DNA of 64,000 nucleotides from Forficula auricularia (GCA_024734495.1 JALMQS010000085.1:14794048-14858047); one strand, 5' to 3'. Shown: positions 33,596 to 44,890, counted from the stretch's first letter. Made by a program: numbers and translations. The notes: generated by a model from the sequence alone, not told the origin.

Positions 33596-34092
33596 CTAAT
33601 CCTGGTGTGAAAAGGAGGATGGCTCTTCACTAACAACAAAAGGATTTTTCATCCAGGAATTATTTTCCAGTTTTTTGAAATTATCATCAGGGAATTGTTC
33701 GATTGATTTATTCAGGCATTCCAAGTGATGAACGATTTTGGTATATTGACCGGTATTCAGATCTATACCCTCTTCTTCCAAAATATCCTTCATAGCTGGA
33801 AAACATTCGAGATCCTTGCGATTCACACAACTAACAAAAACTGAACCTTCCTTTTGGACGCTATAGAATTTATTAATATAATCTTCATCATACTTTCTCA
33901 TTTTCTGGATAATTTTATGTTTATGTTGGATAACGTTTATTTATTCATCTTCTCAATCAGAGCAACTACCTTCAGAATGATCTTCTTTATAATTTGAAAA
34001 TTGCTTTGGGAAGTCCTTTGAGAAGTGCTTGGTGATGTCTCACTATTTGTATTCGGTCGCTTAAGTGTGTCTTGCTTCAACCACCGGTCCAT
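33596..34092 (-). pseudogene. Internally deleted hAT (ZBED/SCAND3-like) transposase relic
   Basis: An ATG at 34092 opens MDRWLKQDTLKRPNTN with a Ser/Thr-rich stretch, typical of the N-terminus of ZBED-related hAT proteins. After a stop and shift, MRKYDEDYINKFYS (frame from 33901) matches the usual KRKYDEDYI motif. It then jumps to FPAMKDILEEEGIDLN and FKKLENNSWMKNPF, which belong to the C-terminal half of such transposases. The BED finger and most of the DDE domain are therefore missing, as in a deletion derivative. Not functional. Confidence 0.55.
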
Positions 34093-34099
34093 TTTAAAC

Positions 34100-34690
34100 T
34101 TATAAGTATTTGTCCTACAAAAAAAATAAAAATATGATATGATTGTGACAATTTTTGAGTTTTTATTTTTTCATAATATTATTCTCTCAAGAACAAATCA
34201 TTCACTTTTTAATCTCGCATGAAAATATGATAATTTAACATGTTTTTAAAATGTTAACCAAAAATCAGCTCGATTAAAAAATTTTAAGAGGTCACTCAAT
34301 ATTTCCAAAATTAGGCGCCATTTGTTCAAATATCATAATAACTTCCCATGTTGGACGTGGTAGGATGAGATTTTTGTGAATATCTTATACATAATACCTT
34401 ACAACAATTTATGTCGGTACAATTAGGTACATTTTTTTAATTGTTGTATTTGTGAAAAAGTATCGACGATGAAACAGGTAAATCCGGAAATATTTGATCT
34501 TATTATCCGAAAATATATATTTTTATTTTGGTCTTAAAATTTTCTAGAAATAGTGTATTTAGGTATTATTATATCCTATTATTTACAAGGGAAGATCGAT
34601 ACCAATATAATTGAGTAACAAAAGATTTAAAAATATCAAATTTCTACTTCATATTATAATAGAGTGTCCAATTTTCGAAAAGATTAATAA
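34100..34690. other. A+T-rich DNA, no gene recognised
   Basis: Non-coding; it may include the end of the hAT derivative, but no terminus could be identified. Confidence 0.4.
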
Positions 34691-34699
34691 GATGTTATC

Positions 34700-34870
34700 A
34701 TAAAAACGGCTGAGAAACGGTCAAACCTTAGTATTCACCAAGTGCCCGAATGGATGGCCGATCAGATGAGACGCCCTTTCATCTGATTGGCCACCCGGAG
34801 AGTCACTTGGTTTGACCTTTTGTCAACTTAACAAAGACTTTATAAACCGACATACATCTGGCCTTTAAGG
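34700..34870 (+). mobile_element. Harbinger-like MITE, copy 1 (left end lost)
   Basis: Holds the family's internal hairpin (GTCAAACC...CACTTGG/GGTTTGAC and TCTGATTGGCCA) and the right end CCGACATACATCTGGCC. The left terminus is missing. Confidence 0.55.
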
Positions 34871-34942
34871 ACATTGTTTGAAGGGACAAGTATATGAGCA
34901 TGAGCACAGAGCCAAAAGTGAAGATATACAAAGCAACTTTAA

Positions 34943-35096
34943 GGGCCGGTTGTATGTCGGTTTGTAAATGTTTTTTTACAAATGAGAAAGGGTAGATGGT
35001 AAATGAAGGGACTGGGATGGCCAATCAGATGACAGGCACTGAAAGTACCCTTTGTCACTTGTAAAAATCATTTACAAAGCGACATGCAACCGGCCC
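34943..35096 (+). mobile_element. PIF/Harbinger-like MITE, copy 2
   Basis: 154 bp with inverted ends GGGCCGGTTGTATGTCGG and CGACATGCAACCGGCCC. TAA lies on both sides (34940-34942, 35097-35099). GGGCC-type ends with a 3-bp TWA duplication are characteristic of PIF/Harbinger. Other copies are at 53713 and 56178. Confidence 0.75.
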
Positions 35097-35169
35097 TAAG
35101 ACTCATCATTACTTACGCTGTTTAGGCCCGAGGCGACACAACAAGAACGAATCAGCTCCTAAGATCAAA

Positions 35170-35285
35170 AGGGATGAAGTCGCTGAGGTCTATACTCGGA
35201 TTAATACTATGGGAAACCTGGGCGTCCTCTTCCTCTGAGTCATGAGGCGTATGGAGAAGAACAGGCGAAATATCTATAATTAAGA
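35170..35285 (-). other. Possible terminal exon (minus strand), weak
   Basis: On the minus strand a pyrimidine-rich TTTTTTTCTTCTTAATTATAG precursor ends in AG at about 35275. It is followed by an open stretch reading ISPVLLHTPHDSEEEDAQ then IDLSDFIPFDLRS and a stop. The acidic content, codon regularity and acceptor-like site differ from the surrounding repeats. No other exon is identified and no protein family is recognised. Confidence 0.15.
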
Positions 35286-35388
35286 AGAAAAAAACGAACA
35301 TTAGCATATATCCATAGCTCCCACGAATTATGATCTAATAGAGAAACTTTTTCAAATGAAAAAAATTATTGGTTTAATTTATACTATG

Positions 35389-36052
35389 TATTATTATAGT
35401 CCAAGAGCTGGTGACACATTTTTGAGTACGGATTTGACCCAACTAGAAATAATGCGTAATAGTACCGTCTATGATAGTTGTACAAGGAATGGCCAGTCTG
35501 GCTGGTCTAAGCAGGTGGACCAGGTACTGCGCATGGTGTGAGTGCGGTAAAAAATACATATGTGTTAAAAAATATTTTTGACCCACAATGAAATTATAAA
35601 AATTATAATTTATAGTCAATTATAAACATAATATATTCACCCCAGACCATTTGAGTGGTGGGACGTGGAACCAGACCACCCAAAGTGTATTTTTACAACA
35701 TGCGAAAAAATAGCATGATGCATGATGCTATTTTTTCGCATGTTGTAAAAATACACTTTGGGTGGTCTGGTTCCACGTCCCACCACTCAAATGGTCTGGG
35801 GTGAATATATTATGTTTATAATTGACTATAAATTATAATTTTTATAATTTCATTGTGGGATCTAAAATATTTTTTAACACATATGTATTTTTTACCGCAC
35901 TCACACCATGCGCAGTACCTGGTCCACCTGCTTAGACCAGCCAGACTGGCCATTCCTTGTACAACTATCATAGACGGTACTATTACGCATTATTTCTAGT
36001 TGGGTCAAATCCGTACTCAAAATGTGTCACCAGCTTGGACTATTATAATAAA
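35389..36052. repeat. Near-perfect palindrome of about 660 bp
   Basis: The left arm (35389-35720) and right arm (35721-36052) are inverted copies with only a few mismatches and small indels. The centre lies at ATGCAT (35718-35723), with CGAAAAAATAGCAT directly left and its complement right. Matching landmarks: GGTGACACATTTTTGAG (about 35410) against CTCAAAATGTGTCACC (about 36016). A transcript would form a hairpin of about 330 bp. No flanking duplication was recognised. Likely a fold-back MITE or inverted duplication. The 61-codon frame in the left arm is unlikely to be a gene. Confidence 0.9.
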
Positions 36053-36395
36053 ACCTTTTTCCTCTCAACGACAAGTTTGAGCTAGAAAGCAAGAACTTAA
36101 AAAAAAAAGTCAATTTTATAAAAACTTTTCTGTCAATTTTTAATTCAATAGCTACATCCGTTCACGAGTTCCTCATATAAAGATTTGAAGTTGGCTGATT
36201 TTATGCATTTTCACAGGAAGTTCTGAATTTATAAAGGCCAAAATCAATCAGCTCATCGTTTTGGAAATATCTAAAAGGATTTTGGTAACATACATTGAGG
36301 TTTTGTTTTGAGTTATTGAGGATGGTAGAACTAAAGCACATATTCAGATTTATAGAAAAAATAATGCTTGAAAATGTTTTTTCTCCAGATTGTGG

Positions 36396-36960
36396 TCATC
36401 TTTAAGCAAAAATTCTGAGGGACAGAGGCTCATAGGGTTCGAAATAAAAAATATATATATATCCCCCAAGTTTCATGTCTCTATCTGAATAACACTATAC
36501 ACGCATACAGGAAATCTGTAGATATATTTGAGGAAATTTATATTTGAATAAAGTTTAAAAAACTGAAAAAGTAAAATCAAATTTAGATTCACGAATAATA
36601 AATAGGTATATAATTTTTTCAACCTAAAAAATAAAGCCTTAATACTAGAAGAGAAAATTTAAGAATTTTCTCGCTTATTGATCAAAAAAGGCCAATATAT
36701 GGAATATTTAAATAGTATTTTTTTTAATAAAATTTATTAGTAATTTATTCAATATTAACCTTATTTACCGTGGGTCGGGCTGGTCAAGCGTGTAAGTTTC
36801 CCATCTAAATAACATGTGGTTTTTAGCATTGAACTAGCAATTTTTTTTGTCAAAATAATGGTTCAAAATTTTTGAAACTCTGTAGAATTTATCGTTATAA
36901 GAGTAGCTATCTTTCATAATTTTAACATATTTTTATCGATTATAATTTTCTTCTGAGTAA
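36396..36960 (+). mobile_element. Family M fold-back, partial copy (split)
   Basis: Pieces matching one arm of the 53175-54024 element: TATCCCCCAAGTTTCATG (about 36460) and GTTTCCCATCTAAATAACATG (about 36798), CAAAATTTTTGAAACTCTG. About 280 bp of unrelated A+T-rich sequence separates them. Confidence 0.55.
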
Positions 36961-36974
36961 TATATAAAATTTAG

Positions 36975-37350
36975 CCTTAATACTATACTATTTTCGATCT
37001 CTGAGGCGTCTGGCTACTGCAAGTACCTGCCGAGAGCGTCTGGCAGTAGTAATTGTAGGTCGCTAATACTATCCTGTATGACATTAAAAAACTAGCTTTG
37101 TTACTATGACGTAGATTAACCTATTTTTTCACCTCTTCGGTACCTGATATCTGCCAAACTGACCCTGAACCAAGTTAGCTAATACCCATAAGTTATAACC
37201 TACTATAGTACCCACCCATAGAAAAAATCTTAGGCTTTATACTTTGACGTAGGTCGCTGGGATCTTGGTCTATAATACCTATTGGCAAACACAGGAATAA
37301 AAATGTAAACAAACCTATTTTTATGGTTATAAATGCATTTGTTTCCGGTT
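36975..37350. other. No gene recognised
   Basis: Of slightly higher complexity than its surroundings (CGTCTGGCTACTGCAAGTACC), with loose internal repetition of GACGTAG. No coding potential seen. Confidence 0.35.
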
Positions 37351-37365
37351 AACTAATTATTCTGG

Positions 37366-37589
37366 GGGAGTCGGGTAGCTCAGTCAGCTAACGCACTGGC
37401 TTCTGCTTCGGCATCGATCGATTATGACCATGTTGAGGTGGAGGTCCGGGGTTCGATCCTAGCTGGCAAATAAAAATTTCTACCGGCTGAAAACTCGGCT
37501 CCCTCACTAACCCTACTAACATTCTACTTATGTGCTGTCTAAATGGGCTTTGTTCCCGGTGACATTAAATAAAAAAAAAAAAAAAAAAA
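37366..37589 (+). mobile_element. tRNA-derived SINE, family S1 copy 2
   Basis: Close match to 4000-4221 with A box (TAGCTCAGTCAG), B box (GGTTCGATCC) and poly-A tail of about 20. It is flanked by an exact 11-bp duplication AATTATTCTGG at 37355-37365 and 37590-37600. Both ends are intact, so it is a recent insertion. Confidence 0.88.
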
Positions 37590-37673
37590 AATTATTCTGG
37601 TTTTCGCCAATAAGTCACGCGATATTTTTAATTTCATTTAAATATACATATATTTAAAAAATTAATGTTCGAA

Positions 37674-37886
37674 ATGAGATTGAAAAAAATATTAGTCTTA
37701 GATATTGCATCAATGTTAATTGTTTTTAACTATTCGTCGCTTGTGACACTGACACATGGACATTTCCCTTTGCCATGGTCTATTTCCAGAAAACGCGTTG
37801 TCAGAGCTGTTTTTATTCCATGCGGAAATACCAATGGTTATTCATTCGGGAACTTGCAATATTCTCACTCTAAGAAGAAAAACTAA
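37674..37886 (+). other. Short open frame with hydrophobic N-terminus, doubtful
   Basis: About 70 codons beginning MRLKKILVLDIASMLIVF, which resembles a signal peptide, followed by a basic SRKRVVRAVF segment and a single Cys. An AATAAA lies at about 37915. The arrangement vaguely recalls insect secreted DM4/DM12-type proteins but lacks the conserved residues I would need. Could equally be chance. Confidence 0.15.
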
Positions 37887-37889
37887 TAG

Positions 37890-38239
37890 CGTTTTCTGTT
37901 TGACTCTAATGCAGCAATAAAGGAGGCGAATAAATGACGTCATCACTCTGTGTGAGCCTTAGCACTATGATTTCATTTTGGTTTAAGTCCATAATTTATA
38001 AAATTAATATGGATGTCAAAGGAAATAGAACTAAATTAATAAGAAATTATTGTAAATTATTAATCGCAATTTCAAAATTTATAAAATTTTATTGCCTAAA
38101 GTAGAAGAGCTGAGGATTTTTAAGGGTGAATCGAAGAAGGTGTCCTCTGCTTGATAAGAATAATATACACCTATATATAAATGAATATATAACTAAAGTT
38201 TTGAATGCTTGGAATTCATCTTTATTATTATTTTTTTTA
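37890..38239. other. No gene recognised
   Basis: A+T-rich DNA. CCTCTGCTTGATAAG near 38142 recalls the dispersed ATCAAGCAGAGG repeat. Confidence 0.4.
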
Positions 38240-39083
38240 ATTTAGCATACGGGGTATGGTCAAGTATTGTTGTCGTGCATGAAAAAAGTAGTTGATTTGC
38301 TTCTTTTTTCGAAATATCTCAAAAACGGCTGAAACTATTTTGATTAAAAAATTGGACAAAACCATGGCATTTCGGTCTACAAAAAAGCTCTAATAAGTGA
38401 ACATCTAAAAAATTATATTTTTTGAGATAACAATTGTTTTGTCAAAATGTCTGTTTGTATGGTTGTCCGTTAGTTAGTCTGTGCGTTACCAAATTATTGT
38501 GGACGAGCTAGCTCAAAAACTAGTGTGAATATCAAAACCAAATTTCACACGTAGTTTGGGTCCATTGAGATTAAGAGCTGATTAGATTTTGGTGCATATC
38601 GACCCAAAATTAAGGGGGTGGAGGGGGGGTTAAAAATAAAAAATCTAGTCCGTTTGAGCAAACTCAACCAAATTTTGGATACATAATCAGTGGACCCCCA
38701 GAAGTCTAAAAATGCAAAAACTAACCACCCAAAATGGGGAGGGGGAGTGTAGGGTCAAAAAATGAAAATCTTGGCCATTTACCAAACTCAACCAAATTTT
38801 CTATACATAATCAGTGGGACCCCAGAAATCTAAAAATGCAAAAACTAACCACCCAAAATGGGGAGGGGGAGTGTAGGATCAAAAAATGAAAATCTAGGCT
38901 CTTGTACCAAACTCAACCAAATTTTGTATACATAATCAGTGGGCCCCCAGGAATCTAAAATGCAAAAACTAACCTCTCCTACATGATTATAAATAATTTT
39001 ATTAAATATTAAATATAAGTGAGGGACCAGGTTGTATGGTAAAGTCAAGTGGATGGCCACATCAAGAACACGTCAGCTTATTT
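38240..39083 (+). mobile_element. Family A copy 5 (full length)
   Basis: Both conserved ends are present (GGGGTATGGTCAAGTATTG; AAGTGGATGGCCACATCA...CAGCTTATT), with three minisatellite units at about 38640-38960. The 71-codon minus-strand frame here, like those at 1991 and 12306, follows repeat structure and is not a gene. Confidence 0.7.
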
Positions 39084-39084
39084 G

Positions 39085-40430
39085 AGCTAAAAACATTTGG
39101 TATAGACGTGGAATTTATTAATACCAATTTGTGACTCAAAATTCAACTCTTTAACTTCTATATAAATTGTTCGATTTGTTTCTTAAGTTATAAAGTGGAG
39201 AATAATATTCCATTATTTATTTTAACATCAGAACAAACTGTTCACCAACTTCTGTTCTTGAGTGGGAATCTTAACAGCGGAGAAATAATAATAATATTAA
39301 ATCAAACTTAAAAATGATAAAAAATAAAGTTCTTTGAGTAAAGCTTGCCTGCCATGCATAGACACCGTGTAAATTAATATTATTTTGATAATTTAATAAT
39401 ACTGACCTTTATAGATTGGAATTCCTTCAATATGGTGCTAGCGAATTTACCCATTATACATTTGATAGAATAATATAAAATTTCAATAATAATTCGATTT
39501 GATAAACATGGAAAATATTTAGATCGCGATCTGTTTCTAAATGCGATGTTTAATTTGGAGTATTTCGAATAAATGTGAATTTGAGGAAACCAACAAATTG
39601 CAGCAATGAAATTTATTAAAGAAAAATATAGTATGACTAATTTTTTCTTTCTATTTATCTTATTAATTTTAGATGTATTTTGTGAAAAAGTGTATGGTGG
39701 GGGAATATTTGTTTTATCGGAGAAGTAAAGTGGGAAAAACTTTTCAAACTTTACCTTTATGTAATTTGAAAATTAGTCAAAAATAATATGATTTTTAAAC
39801 TAGATAATTTAATGTAAAATTATTTTTAAAGACAATAATTTAATTAAGGAAAAAATTATTTAATAAATATATCGACAGAATAAAATCTTGGAAAAATAGA
39901 AATAAATTATTTTTCTTAAAAAAGTTATAGTAGGTATGTATTCTAATTATTAACTATTTACATATATAAAATATTTCATTTTATTTATACTTATTTTTAA
40001 AATCTATGTTAAGACTTAGTTCTAAATAATTTTATTAAAATGTAAAATTCATTATAAGTTAGTAATTCTCAGTACATATTTTTAATAATTTTCAGTATTT
40101 TATCTTATTTAAAATATCCATTTTGATATGTGTATAATTGTACTTATTGTTTAATATATGAATATTTGAAAAATTATATTTTATTTCAAAATACAATGAA
40201 CTCTCTAGTGCCCTTAAAATTTCAATTTTACCAGGATTAAAAATTAATTATAATTTGAAATTTATTTAAAACCTCCACGGTTTTATTTTTAGAAAATTCA
40301 AATGTATGGAGTAGTGCTGAAGATAAAATATATTTTCTATTTATACTGAGCGAGCTAAATTTTATTTGCTTGAAAATGATCAATTTTTATTTTTTTCATA
40401 TCGTAGAAATGCCTGAATGGAAAAAAATCA
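39085..40430. other. A+T-rich DNA, no gene recognised
   Basis: Low-complexity sequence without credible frames. Confidence 0.5.
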
Positions 40431-40446
40431 AGTATAATTTTTTCAC

Positions 40447-40560
40447 AAAGAGAAAGAAAGAGGTTGTACTCTGCTTGATGCATCAAGCAGAGGATAACCT
40501 CTTTGTTTCTCTTTGTGAATCAACAACTCTGCTACTCTCGGCAAAACAAAAACTTTTCAA
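40447..40560 (+). repeat. Hairpin and CTACTCTCGGCAAAA repeat end
   Basis: Inverted arms of about 30 bp meet at CTTGATGCATCAAG (about 40478-40491), with AAAGAGGTTGT and ATAACCTCTTT in the arms. It is followed by CTGCTACTCTCGGCAAAA, which also flanks all three H1 elements and recurs at about 48830. This is a dispersed repeat terminus. The 103-codon frame across it is probably spurious. Confidence 0.6.
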
Positions 40561-41002
40561 AAATATATTTTTTTTGTCTGTCTATATGTATGTATTTGTT
40601 AATTTGGATTACGATAAAGAGAAGAAAGTTCGTAGTGGTGACAAATTGAACGAAATTAGAAAAAATCGAAAGGAATGTTGATAGAAAATTTGTGTTATAG
40701 GTAGGTAATTCACGTAATCCACAGAATCAAAATTTAATTTTTCAATCAAAATCATATTTTGTTGTTAAAAGAAATGATCCTATTTATATTTTTCAGCTTT
40801 AATTTGGGTAAAAATTTGATTTTTTCGTTATTATTATTTATGGAAATGTATTGTTTTCTCTCTTAATAAAATAGTCTCTAAAGTAATGCGAAATTCCCAG
40901 GAAATTGAAATTTTGGTCTTCTATTAAATTATAACATTTTGTTAAAAGGAGAACCCTTAGTAAATTTTTCAGGTTTGGTCAGATGATAAATTTGATTTTT
41001 TT

Positions 41003-41453
41003 CGAATGTCTATTAGTCTGTTAATCTGTGCGTTACCAAATTTTTGTGTACGAACTAGCTCAAAAACTATTGTGAATATCGAAACCAAATTTCACACGTA
41101 GTTTTTGTCCATTGAGATTAAGAGCTGATTAGATTTTGTGTGACCCAAAATTAAGGGGGGTTAAAAATTAAAAATCTAGTCCGTTTGAGCAAACTCAACC
41201 AAATTTTCTATACATAATCAGTGGACCCCCAGAAGTCTAAAAATGGAAAAACTAACCGCCCAAAATGGGGGAAGGGGTTGTGTAGGGTCAAAAAATGAAA
41301 ATCTTGCCATTTACCAAACTCGACGAAAATTTGTATACATAATCAGTGGGACCCCATAAGTCTAAAAAAACTAACCCCCCCCCCTACATTTTAGGGGGCA
41401 GGTTGTATGGTAAGGTCAAGTGGATGGCCACATCAGAACATGTCAGCTTATTC
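41003..41453 (+). mobile_element. Family A copy 6 (5' truncated)
   Basis: Begins within the body (TCTGTGCGTTACCAAATTTT), carries about two minisatellite units and the conserved right end. Confidence 0.6.
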
Positions 41454-41454
41454 T

Positions 41455-42235
41455 CTATTTATTCAATTTGAAATATTCTATTGTCATTGGAAAAACAGTC
41501 AAGTGAATATTGGCAAAAGTGGGTCAAAAATCGATTCCAAGATTCTACGCTGACAGGCAGACAGCCAGAGAAATCAAGTTAAAAAAAAGCATTGAAAAAA
41601 AAATAACAAATAAAAAAACCTTCATGGGGAGTATCAAAAGAATAAGAAAAAGTTCTTAACAAATTATTTCCTCAAGAAGCCTATTTTTATTATATTTTTC
41701 TCCTACTATAACTTTTTAATTCAATTTGTTACCTCTAATCATTTTCACATAAGATTTATATTTATATAATTTTTGAAATATATTATTATACAATCATTTA
41801 TGTAATTGACTATATATATTTAAAATAAAGGAAAAAATTATCAAAAGCTCAGTTTCTTAAAAATAAATAAATTAATAATTAAATAATGAAATTTTCAAAG
41901 AAAAGAATTGATTAATTGTTCACTTAATGAGAAATGAATTTTTTTAAAACAGCCAGCCTTTCGAGAGAGAGAATATTAAAAAAATAAATAAAACGTCACC
42001 AACCTGTTTGCATTCTTTTGTGCCTTAGCACACTGTTTGTTTTCTGATCGAAGATTTAAGAGGAATAAAAATAATAGATTCATCTTGCAAGGCAAACAAA
42101 TTCTATCAGCCTTTTGTGCCTGGGAAAATTGGAAGGAAGAGAGAAAGTATAAGATTTGACAGAGATACAAAAGGTAATTATTACATAGGTGAATAAAATG
42201 TATACCTATAATAGAGAAATGTAATCTTACAAATC
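41455..42235. other. A+T-rich DNA, no gene recognised
   Basis: Minus-strand frame 41976-42263 is hydrophobic by composition. No support for a gene. Confidence 0.45.
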
Positions 42236-42239
42236 TAAA

Positions 42240-42905
42240 AAAAAAAAAAACATACATTATCAAACGAGAAGTTTCGGATGAAACCTCCTAGATTAAATAT
42301 GTTTGATGAAATATTTTCACCAGAAAAAAATAACGTTTCGATATCTAATTCTGAAGTCTTTTTCAAAATACATATGATGAAAACAATTTTGATGATTCTT
42401 ATCAGCAAGAAAAACGTTTCGATGTCTATCTCTGGAGTTTTTTCAAAGTACTTAGTGGTGAAAGCAGTGATGGACTTAGGCCTAGGCTTGTGAGGCCCGA
42501 GCCTAGGGCGGCAAAATTGTAAGGGGGGGGCAAAAAGACAGAGATAATTCAAATTAAAAATTGATTTGGATTTGTTTGTTATAAATGGATCCAAAATTTT
42601 ACTAAATTATTAAACATTTATATTTAAAATAATATTTGATAGTTTGTTGATTTGATAATTAGCCATATAATTTTGACAATCACGTTTACTTAAAAAAAGG
42701 CTGGCACATTGGACAGGGCCGGCATCGAACCTAAATCCGCCCCTGGGTAAAAGCACCAAGATAAAACAATTTTGATATTATATTCTTATCAGAAATTACA
42801 AGGTTTCGATATCTAATTCTGGAGCTTTTTCAAAGTATACTTATGGTGAAACCACTTAGATTAAACATTTTTGGTGAGATTTCTCATTAGAAAGTAGTAC
42901 TTATG
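42240..42905. repeat. Tandem array interrupted by a hAT MITE
   Basis: Repeated blocks containing GTTTCGATATCTAATTCTG (about 42335, 42417, 42794) and GATGAAACCTCCTAGATTAAA/GTGAAACCACTTAGATTAAA. Units of variable length (roughly 80-190 bp). The hAT MITE sits in the middle. On the minus strand each unit holds a GAAAC preceded by a short stem, loosely like the ribozyme motifs, but a CUGANGA box is not clear. Confidence 0.6.
42465..42745 (+). mobile_element. hAT MITE with 8-bp target duplication
   Basis: 281 bp with termini CAGTGATGGACTTAGGCC and CCTAAATCCGCCCCTG. Flanked by GGTGAAAG (42457-42464) and GGTAAAAG (42746-42753), an 8-bp duplication with one mismatch. Size, CAG ends and 8-bp duplication identify a hAT derivative. 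No transposase. Confidence 0.75.
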
Positions 42906-43033
42906 AAGTCATACCAAAGGTAGATTGAGAGCAAATAGATTTTTGCGAAGATCTATTTAGATGTTTTCAGTGTGAATTCGTTTAGGATCCCTAATCTTTA
43001 TATCAGATATTTAAATTCGTTATAGATATATAT

Positions 43034-43055
43034 GGACCGTTTATTTTGAAAGTGG
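43034..43055 (+). repeat. Left member of a 22-bp inverted pair
   Basis: GGACCGTTTATTTTGAAAG plus TGG; the exact complement is at 48740-48761. The pair brackets the LTR element and a possible solo LTR and may be the ends of an older Tc1/mariner-type element. Confidence 0.6.
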
Positions 43056-43082
43056 TCTAAGATCATTTAAAATATATATATA

Positions 43083-43365
43083 TGTAAATTGTATCTCCCG
43101 CTTATATAAATTATATTAAATTATCTGAGGTTGGTAGTATTGCATAGTGTCCTCGACTCAACTATGTTCACTCTTAATAGACCACATGTTATGACATTAA
43201 ATGAGTGTGTATATTGATGAAAGGACTCTTATTCAATTCTACTATACTTTCAGGTAACTATCATTTATAACTTATCTTGTATATTATCTATTGCATTTAT
43301 AAATAAAACCCTACTATACTTTCAGAATCGTCTAAAGTTCAATTTACCCAATCCACACTCTTACA
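43083..43365 (+). repeat. 5' LTR of Ty3/gypsy element
   Basis: Begins TGTAAATTGTATCTCCCG and ends CACACTCTTACA. It contains AATAAA near 43298, a possible polyadenylation signal. The sequence just inside does not match a tRNA 3' end that I can name. Confidence 0.92.
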
Positions 43366-43388
43366 AATTGAATAAGTCGTTTGCAAAC

Positions 43389-44470
43389 ATGGACACCCAA
43401 AAATTCCACGTACACATAGTGAAAAAAGAAGAAAATTTTTTTGAATTGGCTGGAGTATCAATGGACAAAAAACAGTGGTATATTCTTCCAAGAGAGAACA
43501 GAGATATTCAAAACCATCAAGTATTAATGGCAAATAATATTGTTATAAATGCTATTAAAGCAATTAAACCAATAAATGGATTTGGAAAAGTAAGTCTTAA
43601 ATTAAATAAGGATATAATAGACAATTATTTCGATGAAGGAGAGAATGTATGCTACCAAAATATTCCTTTAGAGGAATACAATGAAATATCAGAAGAGAAG
43701 GATCACCTACAAAAAAAAATTAAAGAACTGGAAACGAGACTGGAAGAAAAATTCTATATTCATGAAAAAATTGAAAAGAACTTCATCTTGGAAAAATTTA
43801 ATAATAAGAAAAATAATGCAAGTGAATGGATAGAAAAGTATGAAAAGGAATGCTCAGACATAAAATCATGAAAGAAGAACAAAAAATAGAAATTTTGGAA
43901 CAATTTTGGAAGACACAGCAAAAATTTGGTATGAATTACATAGCAAGAACAAAAAAATTCAACATGGATAGAATGGAAAAACTCATTTCTAAACCACTTC
44001 TCAAAAAAAGGTTGGTCAACTATTAGAAAAGCATATAATTACAAATACATAGAAGGATCTTTGATAGATTATCTATTGATTAAGGAAAAACTATGTACAG
44101 AAATAGAAGATAAGATGACTACAACTTCTAAAATCAATCTAATGGTAATGGGCGCTTCCCATCCACATGCAAAGAAAAATTAGATATTGAAGAAATAACA
44201 TCGATCGAAAAACTTATGATAGAAATAAAAGAAAATAAATAATTCGACATTCGAAGAAGAAGATTGGAAGTTACAAAAAAAGACTTCAAGAAATTAACTA
44301 TACCGAACAAAAAACCATGTGCAATATGTGGAAAATTAGGATATAAAAACCGCTTCCATTCAACCCAAATATGTTGGAACAACACAGCTTCCATAAGAGA
44401 AAGCATAAATTTAAATGAGGAAGAAACGGAAAATGAATATTTACAAATATCAGAGGACGAACAAAAAAAC
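43389..44470 (+). pseudogene. gag: gag region of Ty3/gypsy element, broken
   Basis: The first ATG after the 5' LTR is at 43389; an upstream in-frame start is not ATG. The open part to 43871 includes a charged coiled-coil-like stretch (about residues 95-130) and SEWIEKYEKECSD. After a shift, the downstream pieces KIEILEQFW, WIEWKNSFL, KKGWSTIRKAYNYKY and EGSLIDYLLIKEKL match a common arthropod gypsy Gag pattern. A nucleocapsid-like knuckle at about 44314-44370 reads CAICGKLGYKNRFHSTQIC. That is C-x2-C-x9-H-x4-C, with a longer central spacing than the usual x4. It would package element RNA. At least two frame breaks. Confidence 0.7.
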
Positions 44471-44472
44471 GA

Positions 44473-44890
44473 TTGAACCCGGGAAAATCCAATCCACAGC
44501 CACTTATCAAAATAAAGGTAATTATAGACAAAAATAAACTTATAAAAGCTATCTACGATAATGGGTCGACGTGCTCATTAATCAACGAGAAGCTAATAAG
44601 AACAATTAAAGCAAAATTATATAATAGCAAAAGCTTATTAAAGTCTATAAGTGGAATGGATTTTTATAAAACCCGGAGCTACATTAAATCTAAAAATCGG
44701 AGAAATAGAAGATGAACTAGAATTTATAGTAATAAAAAATGACAAATTTAATTATGATATGTTACTAGGTCTTGATGCTATAAAAAAATTCAAATTAATT
44801 CAAGATGAAAACCTGAAAATAAAACAAAGAAAAATTGATAAAATAATAGAAATAAAAGATGATAATAACATTCAAAAAAAAAAAAAATAA
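44473..44890 (+). pseudogene. Aspartic protease region, broken
   Basis: KAIYDNGSTCSLINEKLI (about 44545-44600) is a retropepsin active-site region in which the usual D-T/S-G reads D-N-G. The downstream MLLGLDAIKKFKL (about 44762) corresponds to the conserved LGxD flap-end motif. One frame shift falls near 44660. The catalytic Asp is kept, but Asn at the second position is unusual and may weaken activity. It would process Gag-Pol. Confidence 0.6.

Noticed and set aside
34803..35024. 73-codon minus-strand frame
   Set aside because: It runs through two Harbinger-like MITE copies.
40370..40681. 103-codon frame
   Set aside because: It spans a palindrome and the end of a dispersed repeat. No family resemblance.
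42235..42594. 119-codon minus-strand frame
   Set aside because: It crosses the border of a tandem array and a hAT MITE. Open by composition only.
42240..42905. Hammerhead ribozymes in the tandem array
   Set aside because: GAAACG with a short preceding stem recurs, but no acceptable CUGANGA box was found, so it was not listed as a ribozyme.
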